From: Noviherbaspirillum malthae
GTDB lineage: Bacteria > Pseudomonadota > Gammaproteobacteria > Burkholderiales > Burkholderiaceae_D
Assembly (NCBI RefSeq): GCF_015352985.1
Contig: NZ_JACYXF010000032.1
Location: forward strand, 1-64,000
DNA: 64,000 bases
Direction of reading: 5' to 3'
This document shows, piece by piece, positions 44,773-53,205 of the stretch. The first letter of the stretch is position 1. Every line of letters begins with the position of its first letter. The position numbers and the translations under genes were made by a program. Below the pieces are notes generated by a model that had not been told where the DNA came from, ran no database searches, and saw only the letters and a list, made by a program, of their open reading frames with translations.

Positions 44773-45305
44773 TAATTTTCCTCAAAAGGCCACTACCTGC
44801 CTTCAATTACATCAACGAGAAGATGAAAGCCGATTGTGATTCGCAGGATGGGAGACAACAGAACTCGCGGCTCTGGTCCTGTTGACAGCCGCGGCGTGCT
44901 TCATGTCCTGGAATTGCTTCTCGGCGACGAACCGGTGATAACCTGTCCTGCCATGCCAGCTTCGTCAAGCATCCTCAAGCGGTCACTATTTTTTGATTTC
45001 GAATGGCCTTGCTGCCAGCGGCCTCAGCGAGTTCCGCTGCCGTTTTTAATCAACTTGCCATTTATAATATATCAACTTTCGCGAGTGCCGTTTGCGGCTT
45101 TCGCAAAGATTCCGGCGCTACCGCTGGTAATGGGGTTCTGTTGAGATTTAAAGTTCGTATTCGGCCCTGTACTGAAGCGTGATTGCTTCAGCTTCTGTTT
45201 TACATGCTTGGACCGTTGGCGTTCACTGATGCAGCGAGACGCCATGACGGAAAACTTAAGACTTTCGCTTTTGATCGAGCCGTGTCTGAATTGGAAACGT
45301 CAATA
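44773..45305. other. intergenic region, MipA / lipoprotein hydrolase
   Basis: A 533-base divergent region with an AT-rich stretch around 45050-45075 that could be promoter DNA. The frames are short and not protein-like. No gene or RNA seen. Confidence 0.5.
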
Positions 45306-46082
45306 ATGAGAACAGGAAAACGCATAGCCCTTGCAGCAAGCATCTTGGCAGTGACGGCGTTGGTATCCTGCAGCATCCTCCCTCTGCCGAAATCGAAGCT
45401 TGATGTTTCCAAGTTCGCCGGATCGTGCAACGAGACGTCAAAGATTTTGATTGTGATATTGCCCGGCCGCCTTGATTCCCCCAAAGACCTGGAAAAGCAC
45501 GGATTTGTTGATGCCGTAAAGAGACAAGGCATCAATGCCGATATCGTGATTCCCGACTTGAATTTCGGTTATTACCTGGCGCGGACGGTCGTCGACAGGC
45601 TGCATGAAGATATCGTCATGCCCGCAAAACAGGAACGATATGCACAGACTTGGCTTGCGGGGATTTCCCTGGGAGGCTTGGGTGCGCTTTTGTACAACCG
45701 GGATAAACCCGGCATGGTCGACGACATGATGTTGATTGCTCCATTCCTGGGAAGTGAAGAAATACACCGTGAGATTGCAAACGCCAATGGCGTGCGTGCT
45801 TGGCGGGCAGGCCAAATTCAGCCTGAAGACTACGAGCGCAGCTTATGGGCGTGGATCAAGGATTACGGCGCCAGAATCGCCACACAGCCTGACGCCGCCC
45901 CTCGCGTATATCTTGGCGTTGGCGTAAGCGACAGATTTGCAGTCAGCAATCGCTTATTTGCCGACATATTGCCGGCAAGTCGAGTCGTGATGACGGAAGG
46001 TGGGCACGAATGGCTGCCCTGGCTACAAATATGGGAAGAATTCCTGGCCGGAAAAGCGCTCCCGGGAACATGCCTCCAATAG
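45306..46082 (+). CDS. lipoprotein alpha/beta hydrolase
   Basis: A 258-residue predicted lipoprotein. The ATG at 45306 gives MRTGKRIALAASILAVTALV and a lipobox ending in Cys (VSCS, ~22). The hydrolase part matches the polyene-operon protein at 33841: LIVILPGRLDSPKDLEKHGF, TWLAGISLGGLGALLY (nucleophile elbow AGISLGG), YLGVGVSDRF and EGGHEWLPW. Same order and spacing of motifs, but with an added lipid anchor. It should face the periplasm, and could act on the exported polyene lipid. Confidence 0.8.
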   Translation: MRTGKRIALAASILAVTALVSCSILPLPKSKLDVSKFAGSCNETSKILIVILPGRLDSPKDLEKHGFVDAVKRQGINADIVIPDLNFGYYLARTVVDRLHEDIVMPAKQERYAQTWLAGISLGGLGALLYNRDKPGMVDDMMLIAPFLGSEEIHREIANANGVRAWRAGQIQPEDYERSLWAWIKDYGARIATQPDAAPRVYLGVGVSDRFAVSNRLFADILPASRVVMTEGGHEWLPWLQIWEEFLAGKALPGTCLQ

Positions 46083-46511
46083 TGATATCGCTTTAGCAAG
46101 CTATCCTGCAAGCTTGCTGACATTATCATCATTCACCGATGTTCGAATTGGTGCGTGCGCGCAGCGTCATGAGACTCATCGATTCCGTCGTGCGGTGTCG
46201 CGCTGCATGTCTGCGAAACGAAGGTATCAAACGCGTTTAGGGTGCTTTATACTCCGGCGTGATCGAAACTGTGCTGAGAGCCTGCTTGAAAACTTGCTGC
46301 GCGGCGTGATCCCGGCACTGCGGTGCTCTACGTACCTTTCGTAGGCGTGCGTATCTCGTACCGGGCGCAAGCCGCTCACGACAGTTATCAAACAGGCTCT
46401 GAGAATTTGAAAAACCTTAATGCATTACTTCTTTAGTGCGAATCCTGGATGGCGTCAGTATGGAAGTGCAAATTTCCATCGCCTCGGATTCCATCTCGAA
46501 CTTAACCTTCC
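46083..46511. other. intergenic region holding repeat copy 3
   Basis: A 429-base gap between two rightward genes. It contains the dispersed repeat (46275-46403). Other parts show no gene; the MFS start at 46512 has only a weak ribosome-binding site. Confidence 0.5.
46275..46403. repeat. dispersed repeat, copy 3 (best ends)
   Basis: Ends are an imperfect 20-bp inverted repeat: CTGAGAGCCTGCTTGAAAAC at the left and GTTATCAAACAGGCTCTGAG at the right. The inner sequence runs AACTTGCTGCGCGGCGTGAT, matching copy 1 at 1496 with one variable base after it. Nested GTAC palindromes are kept. It lies between the hydrolase and MFS genes. Confidence 0.75.
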
Positions 46512-48140
46512 ATGAAATCTACCGGCCTGACATTTCATCATCCAATCGCCTTCTGGTTGGGTTGCACTGCCATCATTGCGGGAGTGCTTGCGCATATGCC
46601 GATGTTTGCCTGCGCATCCCACATGGGCTACGAGATGGTAGGCATGCCGATGGATACGTCGATGCTGATCGGAATGGCGCTGATTCCTGCGGGTCTGCTT
46701 CTGGCGACTTACGGACTGATGCCTCGCATAGAGCAGATCCGCCAGCGTGGCGCGAGCGGGGCCGGTCTTCAATTCCACGTCGCAGACGGTATTCCGCTGA
46801 ACCGCGAGCATTGGAAGCTGGTGCTGGTCCTGGTGATCGCGCTGACCATCGACGTCATGAAGCCGGCATCCCTTGGCTTCGTCATGCCGGGGATCACAAA
46901 GGAATACCAGATCAACAAGGAGACGGCTGGTCTGCTGGCATTGGTCGCCCTGACAGGAACGACGGTCGGCTCCGTCATCTGGGGACGCATGGCGGATATA
47001 TTCGGGCGTCGCGCGGCGATCCTGCTTTCGGCTCTGATGTTCATCGGTACCGCAATCTGCGGTGCCATGCCGGAGTTCGAATGGAACCTGGTGATGTGTT
47101 TCCTGATGGGCGCGTCGGCCGGCGGACTCTTGCCTATCACCTTCACGCTGATGGCTGAGATGGTGCCCGCGGCGCACCGCGGCTGGCTGCTGGTTGCGCT
47201 GGGCGGCGTGGGTACCTCGGCCGGCTATCTGGTTGCGGCAGGCGCCGCCAGCGTGCTGGAGCCGTTATTCAGCTGGCGTGCATTGTGGCTGCTGGGCCTG
47301 CCGACCGGAGCCATCATCATCTTCCTGAGCCGCATGCTTCCGGAGTCGCCGCGCTTTCTTGCCAACGTCGGACTCGGGAATGAAGCGAGGTTCGTGCTGG
47401 CAAAATTTGCCGGCATCGTCGACCAGCAGGCCGCCGTCGCTGCATCGGCCTCGTCAGCGGGAGCGGCAGAGACAAGCAGTGATGCAAGCGTCAGGCAAAT
47501 GATGCGCGGCGGCTATGCACCATTGACGATCGGCCTGGTGGTCTCCGGTATCGCATGGGGAATGGCAAACTTCGGCTTCCTGTTGTGGTTGCCGACCAAC
47601 TTGCGCGGCATGGGCATGGATGCGGGAGCGGCCAATGCCCTGCTGGCCAAGTCGGCCTTTGTCGCCTTGCCGGGCACTCTCGTCGTGATATGGCTGTACC
47701 ATCGCTGGAGCAGTATCAAGGCGCTGGTGCTGTTCATCGCCCTGACCGCCTCGTCGCTGCTGCTGTTCTTTATCCTGGGGCACTTCCACATGCAGTCCGT
47801 GCCCGCCATGGTGGCCGCCACGGCTCTGCTGCTGGTCAGTGCCAGCGGCGTGATTGCAATGCTGATCCCTTACGCCGCCGAGATCTATCCCGTGCATCTG
47901 CGTGCGACAGGCTCCGGCATCATTGCCGCCAGTTCCAAGCTGGGCGGTATCCTGGGTGCGGCCTTCGGCGTACTGGGCGTCTTCGGCAACTTGAGCCTGG
48001 CGGCATTGCTGATTGCCGTCCCCATGCTGATATCGGCAGTCCTGCTGTTAAAAAGCGGCATTGACACCCGCGGGCAGCGGCTGGAGGACATACAGAAAGC
48101 AGTCGCACGCAAGCGCGTTGCCGTAACGACGGAAAGCTGA
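46512..48140 (+). CDS. MFS transporter with extended N-terminus
   Basis: A 542-residue major facilitator. The first two hydrophobic helices (~residues 12-33 and 50-70), with a His/Met-rich loop (HMPMFACASHMGYEMVGMPM) between them, precede the 12-TM core from about residue 100. Core motifs are GRMADIFGRRAAILLSA (MFS loop 2-3) and MLPESPRFL (sugar-porter-like). The C-terminal half has AEIYPVHLRATGSGI, typical for the aromatic-acid/SP-like group. Substrate is unknown; the N-terminal Met/His/Cys extension is unusual. Confidence 0.88.
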   Translation: MKSTGLTFHHPIAFWLGCTAIIAGVLAHMPMFACASHMGYEMVGMPMDTSMLIGMALIPAGLLLATYGLMPRIEQIRQRGASGAGLQFHVADGIPLNREHWKLVLVLVIALTIDVMKPASLGFVMPGITKEYQINKETAGLLALVALTGTTVGSVIWGRMADIFGRRAAILLSALMFIGTAICGAMPEFEWNLVMCFLMGASAGGLLPITFTLMAEMVPAAHRGWLLVALGGVGTSAGYLVAAGAASVLEPLFSWRALWLLGLPTGAIIIFLSRMLPESPRFLANVGLGNEARFVLAKFAGIVDQQAAVAASASSAGAAETSSDASVRQMMRGGYAPLTIGLVVSGIAWGMANFGFLLWLPTNLRGMGMDAGAANALLAKSAFVALPGTLVVIWLYHRWSSIKALVLFIALTASSLLLFFILGHFHMQSVPAMVAATALLLVSASGVIAMLIPYAAEIYPVHLRATGSGIIAASSKLGGILGAAFGVLGVFGNLSLAALLIAVPMLISAVLLLKSGIDTRGQRLEDIQKAVARKRVAVTTES

Positions 48141-48176
48141 AATGTGCCCGCGTCGTGGGGCATGAGCGTACCGGCC

Positions 48177-48692
48177 TTAGCCCAATTCAATCTCGGTATT
48201 GCAAGGTATCGCTCTGCGCAAGGCGTCGCCAACGGGCGAGTGGGCTTCCGCCCACTGAACAATTTCATGGAGCCGTTCCGGCGCGACGCCACGGGCGCTG
48301 ATCCGAACACGGATGCGCATGGCAAGCGGACCAGCAGGAACGTCGTCCACGACGCCAAGCAGCCCGCGGTCATCCGACTCGCTGTCCACGGTAACCTCCA
48401 AGGCTTCCAGAATGATTCCGAGCTGTGCCGCACGCATGGCAATCAGGGTCGCATCGCAGTTGGCAAGAGCGGCACGCATGAACCATCCCGGCGTCGGCGC
48501 CGTCCCGCCGCCGCCTACTCCGGCCGGCATGTCGCTCACCAGTACCGCACCATTTGCGCCCTCCGCCCTGCAGAGCAATCCTTCCTGCATCACGGCGACT
48601 GCAGCCTTGTCAGTGGATACCGCTTTCTCAGGATGCTCACGGTAGAACTTGATGACGCCTTCCATCGATTGCCGGATATGGTTGATGCTCAT
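48177..48692 (-). CDS. OsmC-family protein
   Basis: A 171-residue OsmC/Ohr-fold protein, a small thiol peroxidase family. Cys41 (EGLLCRAEG) and a second Cys in RAALANCDATL (~79) are present. A Gly-rich loop GVGGGGTAPTP precedes the second Cys. It may reduce organic hydroperoxides, though several OsmC branches have no proven substrate. Convergent with the MFS gene. Confidence 0.87.
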   Translation of the reverse strand: MSINHIRQSMEGVIKFYREHPEKAVSTDKAAVAVMQEGLLCRAEGANGAVLVSDMPAGVGGGGTAPTPGWFMRAALANCDATLIAMRAAQLGIILEALEVTVDSESDDRGLLGVVDDVPAGPLAMRIRVRISARGVAPERLHEIVQWAEAHSPVGDALRRAIPCNTEIELG

Positions 48693-48717
48693 GACGAACC
48701 TCCGATCAGCAAAGGCT

Positions 48718-49431
48718 TCAGTAACCGTACTTCAATTCGGTGATCATGGTGACGTGCTCGCCGGGAGCGACGGTAACGCGCTGGACCGAAGATTCGGGAT
48801 TGAATCCCTTGAAGGAGGCAAACTGGTACAGCGTCAATGGGCCGAAAGGTGGTACCGCAACATAACCATTGTCGACGAAGGTCACCGTCGAGCCCGAGAG
48901 TTTTCCTGATGCTGCCAGATCGGTGAGCGCAGGGCCTGCATACTCATCCTCGGTAGCCTTGAACCCCATGCCGATGAGATCGAGAGTGACGGCGCTGGAA
49001 GTCCCGTTGAAGACGTCTATCTTTTCCGAAATCACCGACTGGCCGCTGCCGGTGCCGGACCCGATGACCGAATAGATGACACCTGCATATACCTGTCCTT
49101 TTGTTGAATCCACGGGAAGGGTGGGAGCGGCGAGGATGCCTTGTATATGCATCTGATAGGGCAGGACATGGGCTCCGGTATGGAAGTGGGTATTTCTGAA
49201 CTTGAAGGTGAGATCCCTGCTGGCCGGGAAGACCCATATGTCCTGTCCATCGACATTCCATTGAAGCACGAGGGGAAGCCCGTTGTCTGTCCTGTGGTAG
49301 GTGAGACTGGAATTGTTGGTGACGATGCTCAGGGAATTTTGCGCCAGCGCGCAATAGGAACTGAATAGCAGGGCAGCAGCAATGAATAACTGTATGACCA
49401 GGTCTTTCATCTTTGAAGTACACATTTCCAT
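48718..49431 (-). CDS. secreted protein of unknown function
   Basis: A 237-residue exported protein. The start at 49431 has an AAGGAG site; the signal peptide (VIQLFIAAALLFSSYCALAQ) is cut about residue 31. The mature part is beta-rich, with SLTYHRTDNGLPLVLQWNVD, FKFRNTHFHTGAHVLPYQMH and EHVTMITELKYGY. No cysteine or recognisable domain. It lies on the same strand, 109 bases after the two double-glycine leader genes, so it may be a partner of those proteins. Confidence 0.65.
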   Translation of the reverse strand: MEMCTSKMKDLVIQLFIAAALLFSSYCALAQNSLSIVTNNSSLTYHRTDNGLPLVLQWNVDGQDIWVFPASRDLTFKFRNTHFHTGAHVLPYQMHIQGILAAPTLPVDSTKGQVYAGVIYSVIGSGTGSGQSVISEKIDVFNGTSSAVTLDLIGMGFKATEDEYAGPALTDLAASGKLSGSTVTFVDNGYVAVPPFGPLTLYQFASFKGFNPESSVQRVTVAPGEHVTMITELKYGY

Positions 49432-49509
49432 TCTCCTTCATTGCGGCAGGATTCCTGAGCTCGGCAATTCTCATCAAGGCAGCCGCGCTAACTCTCGGCG
49501 CAAGTGGAA

Positions 49510-49532
49510 TGGCGGAGGAATGACCTCCGCCA
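49510..49532 (-). terminator. hairpin after the leader-peptide genes
   Basis: Arms TGGCGGAGG (49510-49518) and CCTCCGCCA (49524-49532) pair perfectly, eight bases beyond the stop of the leftward leader gene. The following minus-strand sequence has only a short T/C run. It may partially terminate before the secreted-protein gene. Confidence 0.5.
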
Positions 49533-49540
49533 CACCGGGC

Positions 49541-49825
49541 TCAAGACATGAAATTGATCGTGTTTTTTCCGGTCTGAGTCGGATTGACATCGGACTTGAT
49601 GCCCGAGGCAAAGGCGACGTTGTTGCCGTTGTTGACCAGCGTGTTCTGCTCCTGGCCCAGTGCCTGCTCGGCGCCGAAGTTGATCTCGCGCTTGGAGAAG
49701 CTGGCCACCGGGCCGCCAAACAAGGCAGGCATTCTGAACATGCCGGTGCCGCCGGATACGCTTGCCATGTCCTTGGCGTCGAGGTCTTTGGAGGCGGACA
49801 GGTCTTTGACGATGAGTGCTTTCAT
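49541..49825 (-). CDS. double-glycine leader protein 1
   Basis: A 94-residue protein starting MKALIVKDLSASKDLDAKDM at 49825. The leader ends SVSGG (Gly25-Gly26), the pattern of peptides cut and exported by C39-peptidase ABC transporters. The mature 68 residues have no Cys and are rich in Asn/Gln/Gly/Ser, with NTLVNNGNNVAFASGI and a conserved end NPTQTGKNTINFMS. It is a tandem paralogue of the next gene. No exporter or immunity gene is in the window. Could be a bacteriocin-like, signalling or self-assembling surface protein. Confidence 0.72.
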   Translation of the reverse strand: MKALIVKDLSASKDLDAKDMASVSGGTGMFRMPALFGGPVASFSKREINFGAEQALGQEQNTLVNNGNNVAFASGIKSDVNPTQTGKNTINFMS

Positions 49826-49900
49826 GATGAGGAACCTTACATATAGACTGGCAAAAAACGTGATTGGGTAAATGGCGTTGATCATCGCAGCCGGCAACGC

Positions 49901-50185
49901 TTACGACATGAAGTTGATCGTGTTCTTGCCGGTCTGTGTCGGGTTGACATTCGACGTGATGCCCGATGCGAACGCGACGTTGTTGCCGTTGTTGACCTGG
50001 GTGTTCTGGCTTTGTCCGAGCGACTGGGCAGCATCGAAATTGATCTCGCTCTTGGCCACGCTGAACAGCGGGCTGGCGAACAGGGCAGGCATCCGGTGGA
50101 AACCGTGGCCGCCGCGCACAGAGCTCATGTCTTTGGCGCCGAGGTCTTTGGAAACGGACAGGTCTTTGATGGTCAGTGCTTTCAT
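49901..50185 (-). CDS. double-glycine leader protein 2
   Basis: A 94-residue tandem paralogue starting MKALTIKDLSVSKDLGAKDM at 50185, with an AGGAG site seven bases upstream. The leader ends SVRGG (Gly25-Gly26). The mature part is closest to its neighbour in the leader and C-terminal third (NTQVNNGNNVAFASGI, NPTQTGKNTINFMS) and varies in the middle. No Cys. The two genes have 75 bases between them and are likely co-transcribed. Confidence 0.72.
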   Translation of the reverse strand: MKALTIKDLSVSKDLGAKDMSSVRGGHGFHRMPALFASPLFSVAKSEINFDAAQSLGQSQNTQVNNGNNVAFASGITSNVNPTQTGKNTINFMS

Positions 50186-50749
50186 GGTGATTCTCCTAGA
50201 AGGGTGATGGCTTGGTTGGGTGATGGGCGCTGCATCGCGCTTGAAGGAGATATAGCAGGGGGTGTGCCAGCGCCTGAAAGGCGCTGCGGAGATGCTGTAA
50301 GCCTTTGATTCGTCGGTGAATTTTCAGATGCGGCTCATCGGCTTTCAGGATGGCGAGTCTCGCCGCCGCCAGAATGGCGGATTGGCGCTGACAATGCCCG
50401 GTTGGATCGCCGCCGAGTGTATGGAGGAATACGACAGATCGGCGGCAGTGCATGACAGCCGCTGACTTTGGATTAGTGATGGTGAGAGAGGGCGAGCGCG
50501 GCACCTGAACGCGCCGGTTCTGGTTTGCCAGAATGCCAAACATGTTGCGAGTGCTATTCGCTCAGTGTTTGAGATCCATGCTCGAAGTCATGTATGGCGA
50601 TGTGCCGTCAGCGTGTCATGGCGAGACGTCCGGAAGCACGCCTGAAAACCGGGCGATCGGATTGCATCCGGTTTGACTGCACGCCAGTGTGGGTTACGCG
50701 GTGCGCCGCAGCACCGGCCCCGTACAGCGCAGTGCGTCTCCAAACCATG
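50186..50749. other. intergenic region upstream of leader genes
   Basis: A 564-base region that should carry the promoter for the leader genes. Frames on both strands look non-coding (biased composition, no ribosome-binding sites). I see no RNA gene. Confidence 0.5.
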
Positions 50750-50911
50750 TCAGGCAGTGGCAATGAACAGACCGAGGCCGCTGACGCCGCTAAGGGTTCC
50801 CAGCCCCGCCAAGGCAAGGCTGTCGGTTCGATTTCCTTCTGAGCGCTCCCTGAATGCACACCAGAAAAAACATAAGGCGATGATGCTGATGATGACTGCA
50901 AAGTCATTCAT
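50750..50911 (-). CDS. 53-residue two-helix membrane protein
   Basis: A short leftward frame of 53 residues (start ATG at 50911, AAAGGA upstream). MNDFAVIISIIALCFFWCAF is the first helix, a charged loop RERSEGNRTDS follows, then LALAGLGTLSGVSGLGLFIA. This amphipathic helix-loop-helix with clear charge separation is protein-like. No family recognised. Its strand matches the leader genes, 564 bases further on. Confidence 0.6.
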   Translation of the reverse strand: MNDFAVIISIIALCFFWCAFRERSEGNRTDSLALAGLGTLSGVSGLGLFIATA

Positions 50912-51275
50912 AAGTGTCCTTTAAGGTAGTTGAAGCGCAAACTGTGCCGGCTCAAACTGTGAATCCGGCGCTGGATTCGAGAACAGGATGTCCTGAGTAC
51001 CGGCCATTCACCATTAGCCTGTCATGACGCAAAGCAAATTGATAAGCGGGCCATTCGTTGATCTCCAGTTCAGCCTGCAGGCCGTACTGCTTGTAAATTC
51101 ACGATAGGCAAAAGTATAGGGATTCCAGCTGGATTGAAAACTGCGATTTGCAGAGCAGTGCATCAGGAAAAAACGAACCAAGCAGTCTTGAAGCCAGGAT
51201 TCGTCGTGACGGAGGGGGCGCTCCTGCGGAACGTGAAAAGAATGAATCAAGTGCGAGACGACTGTGCCGGCAGGT
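50912..51275. other. intergenic region downstream of LysR gene
   Basis: A 364-base gap between the leftward LysR gene's stop and the small membrane-protein gene. Frames here are not convincing; the rightward ones read through the LysR 3' end. Nothing else seen. Confidence 0.5.
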
Positions 51276-52175
51276 TTACACAGGCATTGGAAACACGCTG
51301 CTCGCAAGGGTGCGGAAGTTCCGTGCGGCGGCGCTCTCGCGCAGAGGCGAATAAACCAGGGCAAAGCCGATCTCCGCCGAGGCCGGGAAATCCGTCAGCT
51401 CGCGGTAGACGATCTTGTCATTGACAAACCGCTGCATCACCGAGGGTACGAGCGCAACCCCCAATCCGCTTTCCACAAGTGCGAGAACGGTCTGCACCTG
51501 TACCGCTTCCTGCGTGATGCGCGGGAGGAAACCGGCATGCTGGCATGCGAGCATCGCCGCACTGTGCAAGCCTGCGGCTTCATTGCGGGCATACATGATG
51601 AACGATTCATCGGCCAGGTCGGCGAGCGACAGCAGTCCCTTCGTTACAAGACGGTTGCCGCGAGGCAGGGCAGCGATGAACTGGTCGCGCTCCAGCGGCA
51701 CCAGCGCCGCCGTTGAGCTCCTGAGCAAAGGAGTGCGTACGAGCCCCACGTCCAGTGAATCCTCCTCGACCATCTGAACGATTCGTGCTGACGTTGCCTC
51801 GCGCAGGATCAATTCAACGCCGGGATATTCGGCGCGGAACAGGGGAACGAGTTTCTGCAGCATGCCGAAGGTCGTCGAGCCGACAAACCCTACCTGCAGC
51901 GTACCGCCGGTTCCGTCGGAGGCGCTTTGGGCGATTTGTGCGAACTGGCCGCCATGGAACAGCAGACGCTTCGCTTCGGCCAGTGCGGCTTCTCCGCTCG
52001 GGGTCAGGCTCACGCCATTGGGCAAGCGGACGAAGAGCTTCGTGCCCAGTTCCGCTTCGAGCTTCTGGATCGATACCGACAGCGGCGGCTGCGCCATATG
52101 CAGACGTTCCGCCGCACGGCGAAAGTTCAGCGTCTCGGCAAGGACGACAAAGTGACGGATGCGGCGCAGATCCAT
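51276..52175 (-). CDS. LysR-family transcriptional regulator
   Basis: A 299-residue LysR regulator. The ATG at 52175 gives MDLRRIRHFVVLAETLNFRR and the helix-turn-helix AAERLHMAQPPLSVSIQKLE. The effector domain has VGFVGSTTFGMLQKLVPLFR and VESGLGVALVPSVMQRF, like CatR/BenM-type regulators. It lies 70 bases downstream of the enoyl-CoA hydratase gene on the same strand. A LysR-like ATAC-N7-GTAT box in the 53.1-kb promoter region is its obvious candidate site. Confidence 0.92.
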   Translation of the reverse strand: MDLRRIRHFVVLAETLNFRRAAERLHMAQPPLSVSIQKLEAELGTKLFVRLPNGVSLTPSGEAALAEAKRLLFHGGQFAQIAQSASDGTGGTLQVGFVGSTTFGMLQKLVPLFRAEYPGVELILREATSARIVQMVEEDSLDVGLVRTPLLRSSTAALVPLERDQFIAALPRGNRLVTKGLLSLADLADESFIMYARNEAAGLHSAAMLACQHAGFLPRITQEAVQVQTVLALVESGLGVALVPSVMQRFVNDKIVYRELTDFPASAEIGFALVYSPLRESAAARNFRTLASSVFPMPV

Positions 52176-52245
52176 GGTGGGAACATTTTCGTAGGCCCGC
52201 AGTATACCTGCTTTGCCCCGCATCGCTGCCCCGGGCATGTTGCAA

Positions 52246-53040
52246 TCAGCCCTTGAATGCCGGATCGCGTTTTTCAAGAAAGGCCGATACGGCTTCGCTG
52301 TGGTCGGCGGTCTGATGCGAAAGCGCCTGGTAGGCAGCCGACATCTCGAGCAGCGTATCCAGACGCGAATGCATGCCCTCGCGCAGGAGGCGCTTGGCCA
52401 GGCGTACCGCATGCGGGGGATTGGCGGCGATCTGTTCCGCCAATGCGCGCGCGGTCGGCATCAGCTCTTCCGGCGCGACCACTCGCGAGACCAGATTCCA
52501 GGCAAGCGCCTGCTCGGCGTCGAGCATCTGGCCCGTGAAGGTCATTTCCGCTGCACGCGAGAGACCGATGATCCGGGGCAGCAGCCATGCGCCGCCGTCG
52601 CCCGGGATGATACCCAGCTTGACGAAGCTCTCGGCGAACTTCGCGTGCCTCGAGGCAATCCGTATGTCGCACATGCAAGTCAGATCCAGGCCGGCGCCGA
52701 TGGCTGCGCCGTTAACCGCGGCGATGACCGGCACTTCCAGATTGAACAGGGCTAGCGGGAGCTTCTGGATGCCTTGGCGGTATTCCTGCCGGATCTGCAT
52801 GCCCGTTACATCGCCGCCTGCCTGACGCTCCATGTCCTTGATATTGCCGCCCGAGGAAAAGGCATTGCCAGCGCCGGTCAGGATGACGGCGCGCACGCTG
52901 CGGTCATTTTCGATGCGCTGTATTGCCGCAATGAATTCGGGAACCGCGCTGTTTCCCGTCAGGGGATTGCGCCGCTCCGGTTCATTCATGGTCAATGTGA
53001 CGATATGTCCCTCTTGTTCATAAAGCAGAAAGTCCGCCAT
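52246..53040 (-). CDS. enoyl-CoA hydratase/isomerase family
   Basis: A 264-residue crotonase. The ATG at 53040 (MADFLLYEQEGHIVTLTMNE) has a GGAGGAG site. Oxyanion residues are in FSSGGNIKDM (~residues 62-71) and NGAAIGAGLDLTCMCDIR. One of the two catalytic Glu positions is replaced: the region reads FAESFVKLGIIPGDGGAW, with D in GIIPGDGG as in some isomerases. It should hydrate or isomerise an enoyl-CoA from the neighbouring catabolic operon. Divergent from the CoA-transferase at 53324. Confidence 0.9.
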   Translation of the reverse strand: MADFLLYEQEGHIVTLTMNEPERRNPLTGNSAVPEFIAAIQRIENDRSVRAVILTGAGNAFSSGGNIKDMERQAGGDVTGMQIRQEYRQGIQKLPLALFNLEVPVIAAVNGAAIGAGLDLTCMCDIRIASRHAKFAESFVKLGIIPGDGGAWLLPRIIGLSRAAEMTFTGQMLDAEQALAWNLVSRVVAPEELMPTARALAEQIAANPPHAVRLAKRLLREGMHSRLDTLLEMSAAYQALSHQTADHSEAVSAFLEKRDPAFKG

Positions 53041-53130
53041 GTGCTCCTCCAGTCGTGTCGCCTTGCGTGAATAAGCATCAAGCCTATTCATTCCCGCAAG
53101 TGATGTCCAATATCGAAAACCAATGATGCG

Positions 53131-53145
53131 ATACGAATTTCGTAT
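53131..53145. promoter_or_regulatory. LysR-type box
   Basis: ATACGAA and TTCGTAT are perfect inverted arms around T, giving an ATAC-N7-GTAT (T-N11-A) box. It lies 91 bases before the leftward hydratase start and 179 before the rightward CoA-transferase. Suits the LysR protein encoded at 51276. Confidence 0.6.
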
Positions 53146-53168
53146 GGAGAAAACATCGTTATTCCGCG

Positions 53169-53201
53169 CTTACCTTATATTGCACCGCAATATAAGGTAA
53201 G
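53169..53201. promoter_or_regulatory. 33-bp perfect inverted repeat
   Basis: CTTACCTTATATTGC (53169-53183) and GCAATATAAGGTAAG (53187-53201) are perfect 15-bp complements around ACC. AT-rich with no T-run beyond, in a divergent promoter region. Probably a high-affinity operator; it could also form a cruciform. Confidence 0.7.
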
Positions 53202-53205
53202 GGCT

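Noticed and set aside
50196..50543. 115-codon leftward frame upstream of the leader genes
   Set aside because: No ribosome-binding site, irregular Arg/His/Pro composition, and it would overlap the expected promoter.
50608..50907. 99-codon leftward frame overlapping the 53-residue gene
   Set aside because: Its composition is not protein-like; the overlapping shorter frame gives two clear hydrophobic helices and a ribosome-binding site.
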